The notes: generated from the letters alone by a model not told the origin. Positions 36,123-44,577 are shown, counted from the stretch's first letter. The stretch is DNA of 64,000 nt from Dehalobacter sp. CP (GCA_009910795.1 VMEE01000039.1:1-64000), one strand, 5' to 3'. Translations and numbers: made by a program.

Positions 36123-37019
36123 ATGGGTATTTTAATCAGTGACCAGTCTAAAGTCATTATCCAGGGAATTACCGGCCGTGAAGGATCTGTAAGAACCAAA
36201 TACATGAAAGAATATGGCACCAAAGTTATCGGCGGAACCAGCCCAGGGAAAAAAGGGGATGAGGTTCATGGCATCCCCGTCTATAATACGGTTAAGGAGA
36301 TTGCCAAAGAACAGGATGAAATTGACTTTAGCGTCATCTTTGTGCCGGGCAGTGTTCTGAAAACCGCTGTTTTTGAAGCTGCCGACGCGGGTGTCAAAAA
36401 TATTATTCCGTGCGTTGAAGGAACACCCATCCATGATATTATGGAAATGGTCGCTTATTGCAAGTTGAGAGGAACCCGCTTAATCGGCCCCGGATCCATT
36501 GGCATTCTGACACCGGGAGAAGCAGTTGTCGGCTGGCTTGGCGGCAATGTCGAGTGGGCTAACAAGTTCTTTAAGAAAGGTAATATCGGTGTCTTTTCGC
36601 GCAGTGGCGGACAATCAGGGACCATCCCTTGGGTATTAAGAGAAGGTGGTTTCGGCATAAGTACGGTCGTGCATACCGGAACCGAGCCTGTACTTGGAAC
36701 ATCTATGGCTGATTTGCTGCCCTTATTCGAAGCAGATCCTGAAACAAAAGGTGTAGCCGTCTATGCCGAGATCGGCAGCTCCCAGGAAGAGGAATGTGCC
36801 GATGTTATTGCGGAAGGCAAATTCACAAAACCTTTCGTGATCTACGTAGCCGGAGCCTGGGCTCCCGAAGGCCAACGTTTTTCCCATGCTTCCAATATTG
36901 TCGAACGCGGCCGCGGGTCAGCGAAGAGTAAAATTGAAGCTGTCCTTAAAGCGGGCGGTTTTGTCGCTGAAACGCCAATAGATATTCCGATTATTTTGAA
37001 GGATAAAATGAAGGAATAA
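36123..37019 (+). CDS. SucD-like acyl-CoA ligase alpha subunit
   Basis: 298-residue CoA-binding subunit. The N-terminal Rossmann CoA domain has VIIQGITGREGSVRTKYMKEYGTKVIGGTSPGKKG; the ligase domain holds NIGVFSRSGGQSGT and, near the end, QRFSHASN, where His255 matches the histidine phosphorylated in the catalytic cycle. Together with the SucC-like subunit it would couple ATP to formation of an acyl-CoA from a dicarboxylate. The ATG follows GAGGGATAAGA. A substrate of malate is inferred from the neighbours; succinate cannot be excluded. Confidence 0.83.
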   Translation: MGILISDQSKVIIQGITGREGSVRTKYMKEYGTKVIGGTSPGKKGDEVHGIPVYNTVKEIAKEQDEIDFSVIFVPGSVLKTAVFEAADAGVKNIIPCVEGTPIHDIMEMVAYCKLRGTRLIGPGSIGILTPGEAVVGWLGGNVEWANKFFKKGNIGVFSRSGGQSGTIPWVLREGGFGISTVVHTGTEPVLGTSMADLLPLFEADPETKGVAVYAEIGSSQEEECADVIAEGKFTKPFVIYVAGAWAPEGQRFSHASNIVERGRGSAKSKIEAVLKAGGFVAETPIDIPIILKDKMKE

Positions 37020-37043
37020 TGATTGATTCTTGGTATCGTCTGG

Positions 37044-37101
37044 TCAGACAAAAATTTCCCTCAGTAATTTACATGCATTTTAGAGTTGACAAAGTACTTA
37101 G
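37044..37101. repeat. partial copy of the inverted-repeat element
   Basis: The right end AGTTGACAAAGTACTTAG and the preceding TTTACATG-ATTTTAG align with the right half of the 30408-30569 element and, better, with 56434-56498. No matching left half is present. It lies in the gap between the ligase alpha subunit and the lyase gene. Confidence 0.5.
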
Positions 37102-37149
37102 CATTGTTACCAAAAAATCTTAAAGGTAAAAATAGGAGGCATATTTAAA

Positions 37150-38031
37150 ATGGTTGTTATGAGATCGATTCTCTACGTACCGGGAAATAACCCGAAGATG
37201 GTTGAGAAAGCGCCAAGCTTTCCTGCTGATATCATCACGCTGGATCTGGAAGATTCCGTACCGCCGGCAGAAAAGGAAAATGCACGCAAAATTATTGCCG
37301 AGAATCTGAAATACGCCGGTTCCAATGGTTCCCAGGTTTATGTCAGAATTAACAACTGGGAAACAGAATTAACCAACGATGACCTTGAGGCTGTCGTTTG
37401 GGAAGGTCTTCATGGCGTAACGCTTGCCAAGACTGGACATCCTGATGATGTCAAACGTCTGGACTGGAAGCTCGAAGAGCTGGAGCGCCGACGTGGTCTG
37501 GAAGTGGGTTCCATCAAAATTTCTATGCTGCTGGAAACAGCAAAAGGAATCATGAATGCCTATGAGTGCTGTATGGCCAGTAAACGTAACGTGAATGCTA
37601 TTTTTGGTGCTGTAGATTATTGCCGCGACATGCGGATCAAACTAACCTCTGAAGCGAATGAGCAGCTGTGGGGACGCGCCAAAGTCGGTGTTGCCTGCCG
37701 TGCAGCCGGTATCGTAGCAATTGACGCACCGTTTGTTGCTTACCAGGATATTCCCGCTTTCGAAAAGAACGTTGCCGATGGCAAACAGATGGGCTATGAA
37801 GGTCGTATGATTATTCATCCGGGTCAGGTTGAACCGTCCAACCGTCTGTATGCTCCGGATCCGGCCGATGTAGAATGGGCTAACGGCGTTGTCAAAGTAT
37901 TTGAAGAAGAGGGTATTGCCAAAGGAAAAGCAGCTGTATCCTACAACGGTAAAATGGTGGATACTCCCGTATACCTGAATGCCAAAGATATTCTGGCTGC
38001 TCAGGCTGAGATTGAAGCGAAAGAAGCTTAA
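37150..38031 (+). CDS. HpcH/HpaI-CitE family lyase (malyl-CoA/citramalyl-CoA lyase-like)
   Basis: 293-residue TIM-barrel lyase. The family motifs are SILYVPGNNPKM, ITLDLEDSVPPAEKENAR (metal and substrate acids), VYVRINNW (substrate Arg), ISMLLETAKGIMNA (catalytic-region Glu), AIFGAVDYCRDM (metal Asp) and GRMIIHPGQVEPSN near the C-terminus. Related enzymes split or form beta-hydroxyacyl-CoA thioesters such as malyl-CoA into acetyl-CoA and glyoxylate. No citrate lyase alpha or gamma subunit genes are present, so a free CoA-ester lyase is more likely than citrate lyase. AGGAGG precedes the ATG. It follows the ligase genes on the same strand. Confidence 0.86.
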   Translation: MVVMRSILYVPGNNPKMVEKAPSFPADIITLDLEDSVPPAEKENARKIIAENLKYAGSNGSQVYVRINNWETELTNDDLEAVVWEGLHGVTLAKTGHPDDVKRLDWKLEELERRRGLEVGSIKISMLLETAKGIMNAYECCMASKRNVNAIFGAVDYCRDMRIKLTSEANEQLWGRAKVGVACRAAGIVAIDAPFVAYQDIPAFEKNVADGKQMGYEGRMIIHPGQVEPSNRLYAPDPADVEWANGVVKVFEEEGIAKGKAAVSYNGKMVDTPVYLNAKDILAAQAEIEAKEA

Positions 38032-38382
38032 GCTGAGGTTGCTCTAAAGTTTTATATGACTCGAGTGACACAATGTCTGGCTGCCCCTGTAGGGGCGGCC
38101 AGACATTGTAATATCCGCTATTTAATCTATTCAAATCAATACAACGTATGGATCCTAACATCAGAGGATAATTTCACCGATTCTGATACTTACTTTCAAA
38201 AACAAAATGGTTGATTTTTTGTTTTCATTCATGAGATAATTTAACGAAACGCTTTTATCATTTGTTTACATAAGCAATGTGTCAAATAACGACAATGTAT
38301 TACTTAAAAAAAGCATACTGAATAAAAAAGACTTAAGCCAAAAATAAAACGAAAAAAACCATAAAGTGAGAGGAAGATGTGA
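38032..38382. other. intergenic region before malic enzyme
   Basis: 350 bases without a gene. It begins with a 19-bp hairpin (separate entry); the rest is very AT-rich. I see no clear sigma-A promoter, although several A-tracts lie upstream of the malic enzyme start. Confidence 0.5.
38070..38109 (+). terminator. long stable hairpin after the lyase gene
   Basis: ACAATGTCTGGC-T-GCCCCT pairs with AGGGGC-G-GCCAGACATTGT (19 positions with one G-T pair) around a 2-base loop. There is no clear T-run behind it, so it may be a processing or mRNA-stabilising hairpin instead of a terminator. Confidence 0.55.
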
Positions 38383-39639
38383 ATGTCCCGGATTAAAAAC
38401 CTGCGTGAAGAGGCTTTGGCGTTTCACGCCGTAAGGCCTGGTAAACTTGAAGTAAAAGTAACGGTTCCTGCCAATGACAGGGACGATTTGACACTCGCCT
38501 ATTCCCCCGGAGTGGCTGATCCTGTGAAAGAAATTGCGAAAGATTTAGCGAATCTCGATGTTTACACCAATCATGCCAACTATGTCTGTATCGTTTCCGA
38601 TGGAACAGCCATTCTCGGGCTTGGCAACCTCGGTCCAGCAGCGGCTATGCCTGTCATGGAAGGAAAGGCCCTTCTGTTTAAAGCCTTTGCCGACGTTGAC
38701 GCATTCCCGATTTGTGTAAATACGAATGATATTGATAAAATTGTTGAGCTTGTCGAGTTAATAGCCCCGACCTTTGGCGGTGTTAACCTTGAGGACATCA
38801 AAGCTCCCGAATGTTTTGAAATTGAAGGAAAGTTAAAAGCCCGTAATATTTTCAAAGGACCGATCTTCCATGATGATCAGCATGGAACGGCTGTCGTTAC
38901 CTTGGCGGGCCTTTTTAATGCGCTGAAAGTCGTTGGCAAGAGCATAGATGGAATCAAAGTCGTTACGAACGGCGCCGGAGCCGCCGGGATTGCAATTATC
39001 AAGCTGATGATGAGCATGGGACTGAAGAACGTTATCATGTGCGATACCAAAGGTGCGATTTATAAAGGACGCCCTGAAGGTATGAATAAATATAAGGACG
39101 AAATCGCTGAAAAGACAAATTATGAAATGTGCACAGGCAGCCTCAGAGATGCGATCAAGGGTGCGGACGTCTTTATCGGCGTATCAGCTCCAGATTCCAT
39201 TGACGAAGAGATGATTAAGTCCATGGCCAAAGATCCGATCGTCTTTGCTCAGGCCAATCCGATTCCAGAAATCTGGCCGATTGAAAGAGCCATCAATGCC
39301 GGCGCTGCTGTCATTTCGACCGGACGTTCCGACGTTATCAATCAGATCAACAACGTTCTGGCTTTCCCGGGCATGTTCCGCGGTGCGATTGATGTCCGCG
39401 CGACCGATATCAACGATGCAATGAAGATTGCTGCCGCCCAGGCAATTGCCGACTGCGTTAAACTGGAAGAATTGTGTGCCGACTACATCATCCCAAGTGC
39501 CTTCAATCCCGAAGTTGCCGCTGCTGTCGCTGCTGCAACAGCCAAAGCTGCGATTGAGTCCGGTATTGCCAGAAATCCGGTCGATCCTGCCTTAGTGGCG
39601 GAAAATCTGAAGAAGAGACTGGCGAATCAATATAAATAA
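38383..39639 (+). CDS. NAD(P)-dependent malic enzyme (malate dehydrogenase, oxaloacetate-decarboxylating)
   Basis: 418-residue short-form bacterial malic enzyme that converts malate to pyruvate, CO2 and NAD(P)H. The active-site Tyr is in LAYSPGVADP, the Lys region in VMEGKALLFKAFADVDAFP, the metal acids in NLEDIKAPECFEIE and FHDDQHGTA, and the Rossmann dinucleotide motif is TNGAGAAGIAIIKL. The C-terminal half ends with the usual SAFNPEVAAAVAAATAKAAIESG. GAGAGGAAG lies nine bases before the ATG. As the last gene of the cluster it links malate (or malyl-CoA products) with pyruvate. Confidence 0.95.
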   Translation: MSRIKNLREEALAFHAVRPGKLEVKVTVPANDRDDLTLAYSPGVADPVKEIAKDLANLDVYTNHANYVCIVSDGTAILGLGNLGPAAAMPVMEGKALLFKAFADVDAFPICVNTNDIDKIVELVELIAPTFGGVNLEDIKAPECFEIEGKLKARNIFKGPIFHDDQHGTAVVTLAGLFNALKVVGKSIDGIKVVTNGAGAAGIAIIKLMMSMGLKNVIMCDTKGAIYKGRPEGMNKYKDEIAEKTNYEMCTGSLRDAIKGADVFIGVSAPDSIDEEMIKSMAKDPIVFAQANPIPEIWPIERAINAGAAVISTGRSDVINQINNVLAFPGMFRGAIDVRATDINDAMKIAAAQAIADCVKLEELCADYIIPSAFNPEVAAAVAAATAKAAIESGIARNPVDPALVAENLKKRLANQYK

Positions 39640-39669
39640 GATTGCGGTTAGACGCTTACACCGCATGAT

Positions 39670-39933
39670 ATGTTGTCAAGCTTTGCAAAACCTGCGGAGA
39701 ATGGTATCGATCTTAAAGGATTATACAGAGTTTCCCGTAATCCGATGTATGTGGCATATTTTATTTATTTTTTAGGTTGTGTGCTGCTTACTCAGTCGTT
39801 GATATTGCTTGCAATACTAATGGTCTTTCAAATATCAGCGCATTGGATTATCCTATCTGAAGAAAGATGGTGTGTAAAGAAATTTGGGAAAGAGTACATA
39901 AATTATATGAATAAAGTAAGGCGTTATATTTAA
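39670..39933 (+). pseudogene. C-terminal fragment of an isoprenylcysteine methyltransferase-like membrane protein
   Basis: 87 residues matching only the end of ICMT/PEMT-type membrane methyltransferases: GLYRVSRNPMYVAYFIYFLGC, then EERWCVKKFGKEYINYMNKVRRYI. Complete members have about 150-200 residues with several more membrane helices and start well upstream. No ribosome site precedes the first ATG, which lies 31 bases after the malic enzyme stop. I take it as a truncated remnant. Confidence 0.7.
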
Positions 39934-39982
39934 AGGTTCACAAGTACATTCTTTAAATGAGCATTATACGAAAATTGTTCAA

Positions 39983-40010
39983 AAGCCCGCTGTTCATGCG
40001 GGCTTGCTCT
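39983..40010 (+). terminator. terminator after the methyltransferase fragment
   Basis: AAGCCCGC (39983-39990) pairs with GCGGGCTT (39998-40005); loop TGTTCAT, tail GCTCTTTT. Confidence 0.65.
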
Positions 40011-40192
40011 TTTCAGTAGGGATTTTTCCTGCTTTTTTAGCGACGTTTTATGGTCATGATATAACTGTCTTTGAACGCCATTCCCAGGCCGGCGGTATGA
40101 TGCGTTATGAAATACCGGAATACCATTTGCCTAAAGTGATCTTGGACCAGGAGATCAAACTGATGGCTATCTACGACAGAATTCCAAGTTAA
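40004..40192 (+). pseudogene. N-terminal fragment of a GltD-type FAD/NAD(P) oxidoreductase
   Basis: About 48 residues, from GHDITVFERHSQAGGMMRYE through IPEYHLPKVILDQEIKLM, match the FAD/NAD linker region of glutamate synthase small-subunit-like proteins (over 400 residues when intact). The upstream dinucleotide motif is degenerate, and the reading frame stops soon after. It begins inside the preceding terminator and has no ribosome site. Clear gene remnant. Confidence 0.7.
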
Positions 40193-40205
40193 TTGGCGAT
40201 TATAC

Positions 40206-40249
40206 ATAAGTCAAAACAATTGAATACATATTCAATTGTTTTGACTTAT
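40206..40249. repeat. perfect 21-bp inverted repeat with 2-base loop
   Basis: ATAAGTCAAAACAATTGAATA (40206-40226) is followed by CA and its exact reverse complement (40229-40249). It lies between the GltD-like remnant and the DUF3102 gene. It could be a terminator (AAAAATT follows), an operator or a scar of an inserted element. Confidence 0.75.
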
Positions 40250-40332
40250 AAAAATTAAGCATCACGAAATTTCACAGGAAAAGTTTTGATACCATATGAT
40301 ACAGAATATAGTCAACCGAAAGGAACGTAAAA

Positions 40333-41223
40333 ATGGAGAGCACGCCAACTGAAAGAACGCCGGCTGTCGTCGCCGGGGAAATCGCTGCCATCAAAGCACA
40401 AACAAGAAAGATATTGCTTGTCAGCGCGGTTGAAGTCGGACGGCGCTTGATGGAAGCCAAGGAAATGATCCCTTATGGGGAATTTTGCAAATGGCTGGAG
40501 GAAGCCGTTGATTACTCAGAGCGTGTAGCTTATAAACTGATGCGCATCGCCGAAGAGTATGGACCGGGGCTGTCCGTACTATCCGAAGCCGATGTGAGCA
40601 CTGCGCCTTTTGCCAGACTTGGTTACAGCCAGGCCTTCGCCCTTTTGGGGATCTCCGCGGAGGAACGGGCGGAGTTTATCACGCAGCTAGATATTGAGCA
40701 TATGTCGGTGAGCGCACTACAGCAGGTGATCAAGGACAGGAACGAGGCTCTTGAAGAGAAAACAGCGCTGGCAAAAAAACTGAAGATCCATCAAGACAAA
40801 GTTACCGGCTTAGCTGAGGAGTGCGATCAGGCGAAAAAAGAGGCGGAGGCTAAAGAACAGGCATTATGGGGCGAGCAGAGCAGGGTAACGCAGCTGCAGC
40901 GGGAGCTGGCAGCGCTTCAGAACGACAGCGTGGCCGCCCGGCGTATGAAAGAGATCGAACGGGAGCGCGATATAGCCAAGATCAACCACGCCATGGCGCA
41001 GGCCGACGCCCGCTACGATCTAATCGTCAAAGGATTCGATGACCTGTTCAGCGCGATCAGGGAGATGGCTGGAGCAGATCCCAAGGCTTACAAGCTGTTT
41101 GTTAATCAAACAAGTGAGTTTATCGCGAAGACGGCGCGCAAGTTAAAACGTATCGAAAAAAATGCACAAACGGGACTGACAGAACAGGCGGTTCCCGAGG
41201 CTCCTGCTCCCGAAACACCATGA
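40333..41223 (+). CDS. DUF3102 domain protein
   Basis: 296 residues. The N-terminal half (about 10-115) matches DUF3102: EIAAIKAQTRKILLVSAVEVGRRLMEAKEMIPYGEFCKWLEEAVDYSERVAYKLMRIA resembles a helix-turn-helix with ParB/phage-regulator relatives. A long charged coiled coil (about 130-215) and a helical C-terminus with a Pro/Glu tail follow. DUF3102 proteins occur in phages, integrative elements and plasmids; role unknown, possibly DNA binding. AAAGGAACG stands seven bases before the ATG. Its flanking gene remnants suggest an integrated or exchanged segment. Confidence 0.78.
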   Translation: MESTPTERTPAVVAGEIAAIKAQTRKILLVSAVEVGRRLMEAKEMIPYGEFCKWLEEAVDYSERVAYKLMRIAEEYGPGLSVLSEADVSTAPFARLGYSQAFALLGISAEERAEFITQLDIEHMSVSALQQVIKDRNEALEEKTALAKKLKIHQDKVTGLAEECDQAKKEAEAKEQALWGEQSRVTQLQRELAALQNDSVAARRMKEIERERDIAKINHAMAQADARYDLIVKGFDDLFSAIREMAGADPKAYKLFVNQTSEFIAKTARKLKRIEKNAQTGLTEQAVPEAPAPETP

Positions 41224-41229
41224 TTTTAA

Positions 41230-41270
41230 GGAAGAACCTCCCAGCCGGCTAAGTCGGCGGAGGTTCTTCC
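41230..41270. terminator. bidirectional terminator between convergent genes
   Basis: GGAAGAACCTCC (41230-41241) pairs perfectly with GGAGGTTCTTCC (41259-41270), with an inner CCG/CGG pair. It separates the DUF3102 gene from the DUF2922 gene. Confidence 0.75.
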
Positions 41271-41304
41271 AACGGGGCTGCCCCCAGGTTGCTGCGGTTA
41301 TCGC

Positions 41305-41544
41305 TTACGCTTCCGGAGGATCGTAAAGATCATCCGTTTCCGTATTGATAACTTTAATATCTCGTTTAGCGGCCAAAGCGCCGCTCGCAGTGATGAATAC
41401 GTCCTTCGTGATGAGTGTATCCATCACGGCTTCAGCCTCAGCCTTCGTCAAGCCTGTTTTCGGATTGGTCAGCGTGATTGCGAATGTCTTGCCCCCGCTG
41501 GTTAAGAACGTTAAGCGCACGACTTTATTTGTGGTAACCGCCAT
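41305..41544 (-). CDS. DUF2922 family protein
   Basis: 79-residue protein of DUF2922: KVVRLTFLTSGGKTFAITLTNPKTGLTKAEAEAVMDTLI, then IKVINTETDDLYDPP. It looks like a small beta-rich fold. In Firmicutes it is regularly found next to a DUF1659 gene, as here, but no function is known. GGAGG lies nine bases before the ATG. It follows the DUF1659 gene by 38 bases on the same strand. Confidence 0.85.
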   Translation of the reverse strand: MAVTTNKVVRLTFLTSGGKTFAITLTNPKTGLTKAEAEAVMDTLITKDVFITASGALAAKRDIKVINTETDDLYDPPEA

Positions 41545-41582
41545 TGCGTCTCACCTCCTTGTCTATCCGCTTTGGCTGCCGG

Positions 41583-41807
41583 TTATTCATCCGCCAGCTC
41601 CGAATTGCTGCTCAAGACCACTTCCAACACCTGATCCTGCACCAGGCTGAATAAGGCTGTCGCCACGTCATAGGCATCTTGGATCGTGGCATCGGCTCTT
41701 ACGCCGCTGAAACTTTTCTTTCTGGTCACCGGGTCACCGGCAGGCGTTACCCCGGACTCGCATGTTATGACCAGCGTAGAAGTTAATGGTGTAGCAGTAA
41801 CCGCCAT
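41583..41807 (-). CDS. DUF1659 family protein
   Basis: 74-residue protein of DUF1659: TSTLVITCESGVTPAGDPVTRKKSFSGVRADATIQDAYDVATALFSL. Paired with DUF2922; both begin with MAVT, suggesting related structure or joint use. The ATG is nine bases after GGAG; another ATG three codons earlier is too close to the site. Function unknown; possible spore or envelope link has been suggested only from taxonomic spread. Confidence 0.83.
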   Translation of the reverse strand: MAVTATPLTSTLVITCESGVTPAGDPVTRKKSFSGVRADATIQDAYDVATALFSLVQDQVLEVVLSSNSELADE

Positions 41808-42311
41808 TTCCATCATCTCCTCTCCGGTTTATATGACAAGCCGGCTTGTCCAGCTTGTCGGTTTATTTTATGCCGGTGTTTGTCCGATAGTGACAGCCGG
41901 ATTATGTCATAAGTGGTTTGCGTTTATCCATTTTTAGGTAGAATTAAGCAAATAAAAAGCCATATTTATGATGGCAAGAATCATTCATAGGCTAAATTGC
42001 TGGGGCTTCTCCTGAGTTACTTCGAAAATTAAAATGTGTTTATTGCCGGGAAATACATTATTAATAAAAAGACAAAAATTTTAAGTAAATCCTATCTAAG
42101 GAATGATTTTATGTATCCATTTATAGGTATCTAAAGTAATAGATATTAATGGGGATTTGATAACTAATCTTGATTTTGATCAAGATCTTATTGATCTTTA
42201 TATATTATTTATACTTTTAGAGTAATTTTTAAGACTTAATTTATGAGATTTAAGGATATAATAGGCAATATTAAGAAATAAAGTTATTTTTGGATCCGGG
42301 GATGGATTTCC
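41808..42311. other. intergenic region before the kdpD-like gene
   Basis: About 500 bases with no convincing gene. It holds a 16-bp palindrome (GACAAGCCGGCTTGTC, 41835-41850) close to the DUF1659 start, which could be an operator, and an 8-bp stem ATCTTGAT / ATCAAGAT at 42167-42186. The right half is very AT-rich. I looked for a c-di-AMP (ydaO) riboswitch because a KimA gene follows, and saw none of its conserved core. Confidence 0.45.
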
Positions 42312-43859
42312 TTGAAAAAGATCAATGAACAAAATAATTTAGCGGTACCCTATCTGATGTCAACTTTATTGACATTGGCCTTAACAATTCTCCTTTCTCC
42401 TATGAAAGAATTTCTAGGGCAGGTTAATATATCCATGCTCTATCTTCTACCAGTTCTTTTAAGTGCTGCCTGTTGGGGCAGATGGCCAGCTGTTTTTACA
42501 GCAGGGATAGGTGTTATTACTTTTGACTACTTTTTTGTTCCACCCTATTTTACGTTTACAGTTGATGATTTCCGTTATTTAATCAGCTTTACAATATTAA
42601 TGCTGGTTGGTTTTTCAACAGGTACGCTTTCTTCCCGGCTCAAGGATCAGATTATAAATTCCCGGCAACGTGAGCAGCAAGTTTCCACCCTATATTCCCT
42701 TAGTCGGGAACTTACAGCAGCTGACAATCTGGAGGTGGTTTTAGATAACATTGCCCGAAAAATCGCAGATACTTTGGACGCGCAGGTTGTTATACTACTG
42801 CCTGATGAAAGAGGAAAACTCATACTGCGGCAGAGCTCAAATCCCGAACATTTTTTGAATAAAAATGAATTGGCAGCCGCTGCCTGGGTGTATGCAAAAG
42901 GACTAAAAGCGGGGTTGGGAACAGAAGTATTCGAATCTCCGAGCTCTCTATATCTGCCGTTATTAATGGAACAAGGGAACCAAGGCGTTTTAGGAATTAG
43001 CTTGAATCACATAAATAGAGGGGAACATGTAAATGCTGAGCTAATACGTTTCTTAGAAGCGTTTGCAGGTTTGACGGCTATCGCTGTCAATAGAATCAAG
43101 CTGGCTGATGAAGCAAAAAAGGCTCATACCCTAGCAGAATCAGAGCGTTTGCGGACAGCATTATTCAATTCGCTATCCCACGATTTGCGTACACCCCTTT
43201 CTTCTATTATTGGAGCCGCTACAGGATTAATCGAGGATAATGATGGTTTGTACTCCTCTGATGCGCGACATGACTTATTGCAAACAATTCTTCAAGGCGC
43301 CGAAAGAATGAAGCGATTTGTAAATAACCTGTTGGATATGGCGCGTCTAGAGAGCGGAATGATCAAATTAAATAAGGACTGGTGTGATATGCAAGATATT
43401 ATGGGCGTGGCGGTAAGCAGTTTAGGGACGATGCTGACAGGTCGTAAACTGGAGATTAATATTCCCGAAGATCTGCCCATGGTTCAAGCAGACTATGTGT
43501 TAATTGAGCAAGTCATTGTTAATTTACTAGATAATGCGGTAAAGTACTCCGAACAAGATAGTACGATAACCATCCAGGTTAGGCTACAGTCAAACAATTT
43601 GGAAATTGCCATAGCCAATAGAGGGAATCCAATACCGGAAGCTGATCTTAGTAAGGTGTTTCATAAGTTCTACCGGCTTAGTTCACCGCTTCAAGTCAGT
43701 GGAAGTGGCTTGGGCTTATCGATTTGTAAAGGAATTATTGAAGCGCATCATGGAAATATATGGGCAGATAATAATACACTAAGTGGCGTAACGATTACTT
43801 TCAGTTTGCCCTTGAGTAACGAATACTCCGAAAAAGTGCCACTTAAAGAAGGAGACTAA
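42312..43859 (+). CDS. KdpD-like sensor histidine kinase lacking the N-terminal Kdp domains
   Basis: 515-residue kinase. DUF4118 membrane domain with four helices (about 14-112), a GAF domain (about 135-260) and the kinase core: H-box LFNSLSHDLRTPLSSIIGA (about 285), N-box QVIVNLLDNAVKYS, G-boxes GSGLGLSICKGI. Canonical KdpD has about 350 extra N-terminal residues (the KdpD and universal-stress domains), missing here, with a sensible start codon (TTG, GGGGA nine bases upstream). The stop is followed one base later by kdpE. With KimA next, it probably senses K+ limitation or turgor. Confidence 0.88.
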   Translation: MKKINEQNNLAVPYLMSTLLTLALTILLSPMKEFLGQVNISMLYLLPVLLSAACWGRWPAVFTAGIGVITFDYFFVPPYFTFTVDDFRYLISFTILMLVGFSTGTLSSRLKDQIINSRQREQQVSTLYSLSRELTAADNLEVVLDNIARKIADTLDAQVVILLPDERGKLILRQSSNPEHFLNKNELAAAAWVYAKGLKAGLGTEVFESPSSLYLPLLMEQGNQGVLGISLNHINRGEHVNAELIRFLEAFAGLTAIAVNRIKLADEAKKAHTLAESERLRTALFNSLSHDLRTPLSSIIGAATGLIEDNDGLYSSDARHDLLQTILQGAERMKRFVNNLLDMARLESGMIKLNKDWCDMQDIMGVAVSSLGTMLTGRKLEINIPEDLPMVQADYVLIEQVIVNLLDNAVKYSEQDSTITIQVRLQSNNLEIAIANRGNPIPEADLSKVFHKFYRLSSPLQVSGSGLGLSICKGIIEAHHGNIWADNNTLSGVTITFSLPLSNEYSEKVPLKEGD

Positions 43860-43860
43860 A

Positions 43861-44544
43861 ATGGAGAAGAGGGGGCAGCGTATATTAATTATTGATGATG
43901 AGATTCAAATCCGCAGATTCCTGCGTGTCAGTCTAACCAGCCATGGCTATGACGTGCAAGATACAGGAATGGGTAAAGCAGGTTTTGATAAGGTTTTTAC
44001 ATTCCATCCAGAACTGGTGATTTTAGATTTAGGGCTGCCTGATATGAGTGGTATTGAGGTGTTAAGCAGGATACGGGAATGGTCCAAAGTTCCAATCATT
44101 ATTCTTTCAGTTCAGGAACAAGAAACGGATAAGGTTACTGCACTTGACAATGGAGCCGATGACTATGTTACAAAACCCTTTGGTATGGGTGAATTACTTG
44201 CCCGGATGAGGGCGACATTACGTCATGCCACCCGCGTTGAAGAGGAACCAATATTGAGGTTCGATGATTTGGTTATCGACTTCTCACATCGCCAAATTAA
44301 AGTTAATCATAGAGAAATCAAACTTACACCTACAGAATATGAGCTGATGAAAAGTTTAGCACTGAATGCCGGCAAAGTTCTGACTCACAAGTATTTATTA
44401 CGAACGGTTTGGGGACCGGAATACGAAACGAGTATTCAATATTTACGCGTCTTTATGGGACAAATCAGACGGAAAATTGAGACTGATCCATCACGTCCCC
44501 GCCATATCATTACTGAACCGGGGGTTGGGTTCAGGTTGTTGTAG
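43861..44544 (+). CDS. KdpE-like response regulator
   Basis: 227-residue OmpR-family regulator. The receiver domain (1-120) has acidic DD near residue 12, phosphoacceptor Asp in VILDLGLPD and switch Lys in VTKPF. The C-terminal winged helix (about 130-225) has KLTPTEYELMKSLALNAGKVLTHKYLLRTVWGPEY, the KdpE-type recognition region. It is coupled to the kinase gene (one base gap) and is followed 33 bases later by a K+ permease gene, its likely target. No kdpFABC operon lies in the window. Confidence 0.92.
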   Translation: MEKRGQRILIIDDEIQIRRFLRVSLTSHGYDVQDTGMGKAGFDKVFTFHPELVILDLGLPDMSGIEVLSRIREWSKVPIIILSVQEQETDKVTALDNGADDYVTKPFGMGELLARMRATLRHATRVEEEPILRFDDLVIDFSHRQIKVNHREIKLTPTEYELMKSLALNAGKVLTHKYLLRTVWGPEYETSIQYLRVFMGQIRRKIETDPSRPRHIITEPGVGFRLL

Positions 44545-44577
44545 AAAATATAAAAATGAAGAAAAGAGTGTATAACG

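Noticed and set aside
37081..37110. TTGACA near 37087 as the promoter of the lyase gene
   Set aside because: No acceptable -10 box lies 16-18 bases downstream; the TTGACA is part of the repeat's end.
37150..38031. Citrate lyase beta subunit (CitE of the citrate lyase complex)
   Set aside because: No citD, citF, citC or citX genes are nearby, and the gene lies with a CoA ligase, which suits a free CoA-ester lyase.
38383..39639. Long minus-strand frames opposite the metabolic genes
   Set aside because: They are mirror frames of strongly conserved plus-strand genes, without ribosome sites or family matches.
41808..44577. c-di-AMP (ydaO) riboswitch expected near the KimA gene
   Set aside because: Neither the region before the kinase gene nor the 33 bases before the permease contains the conserved aptamer core.
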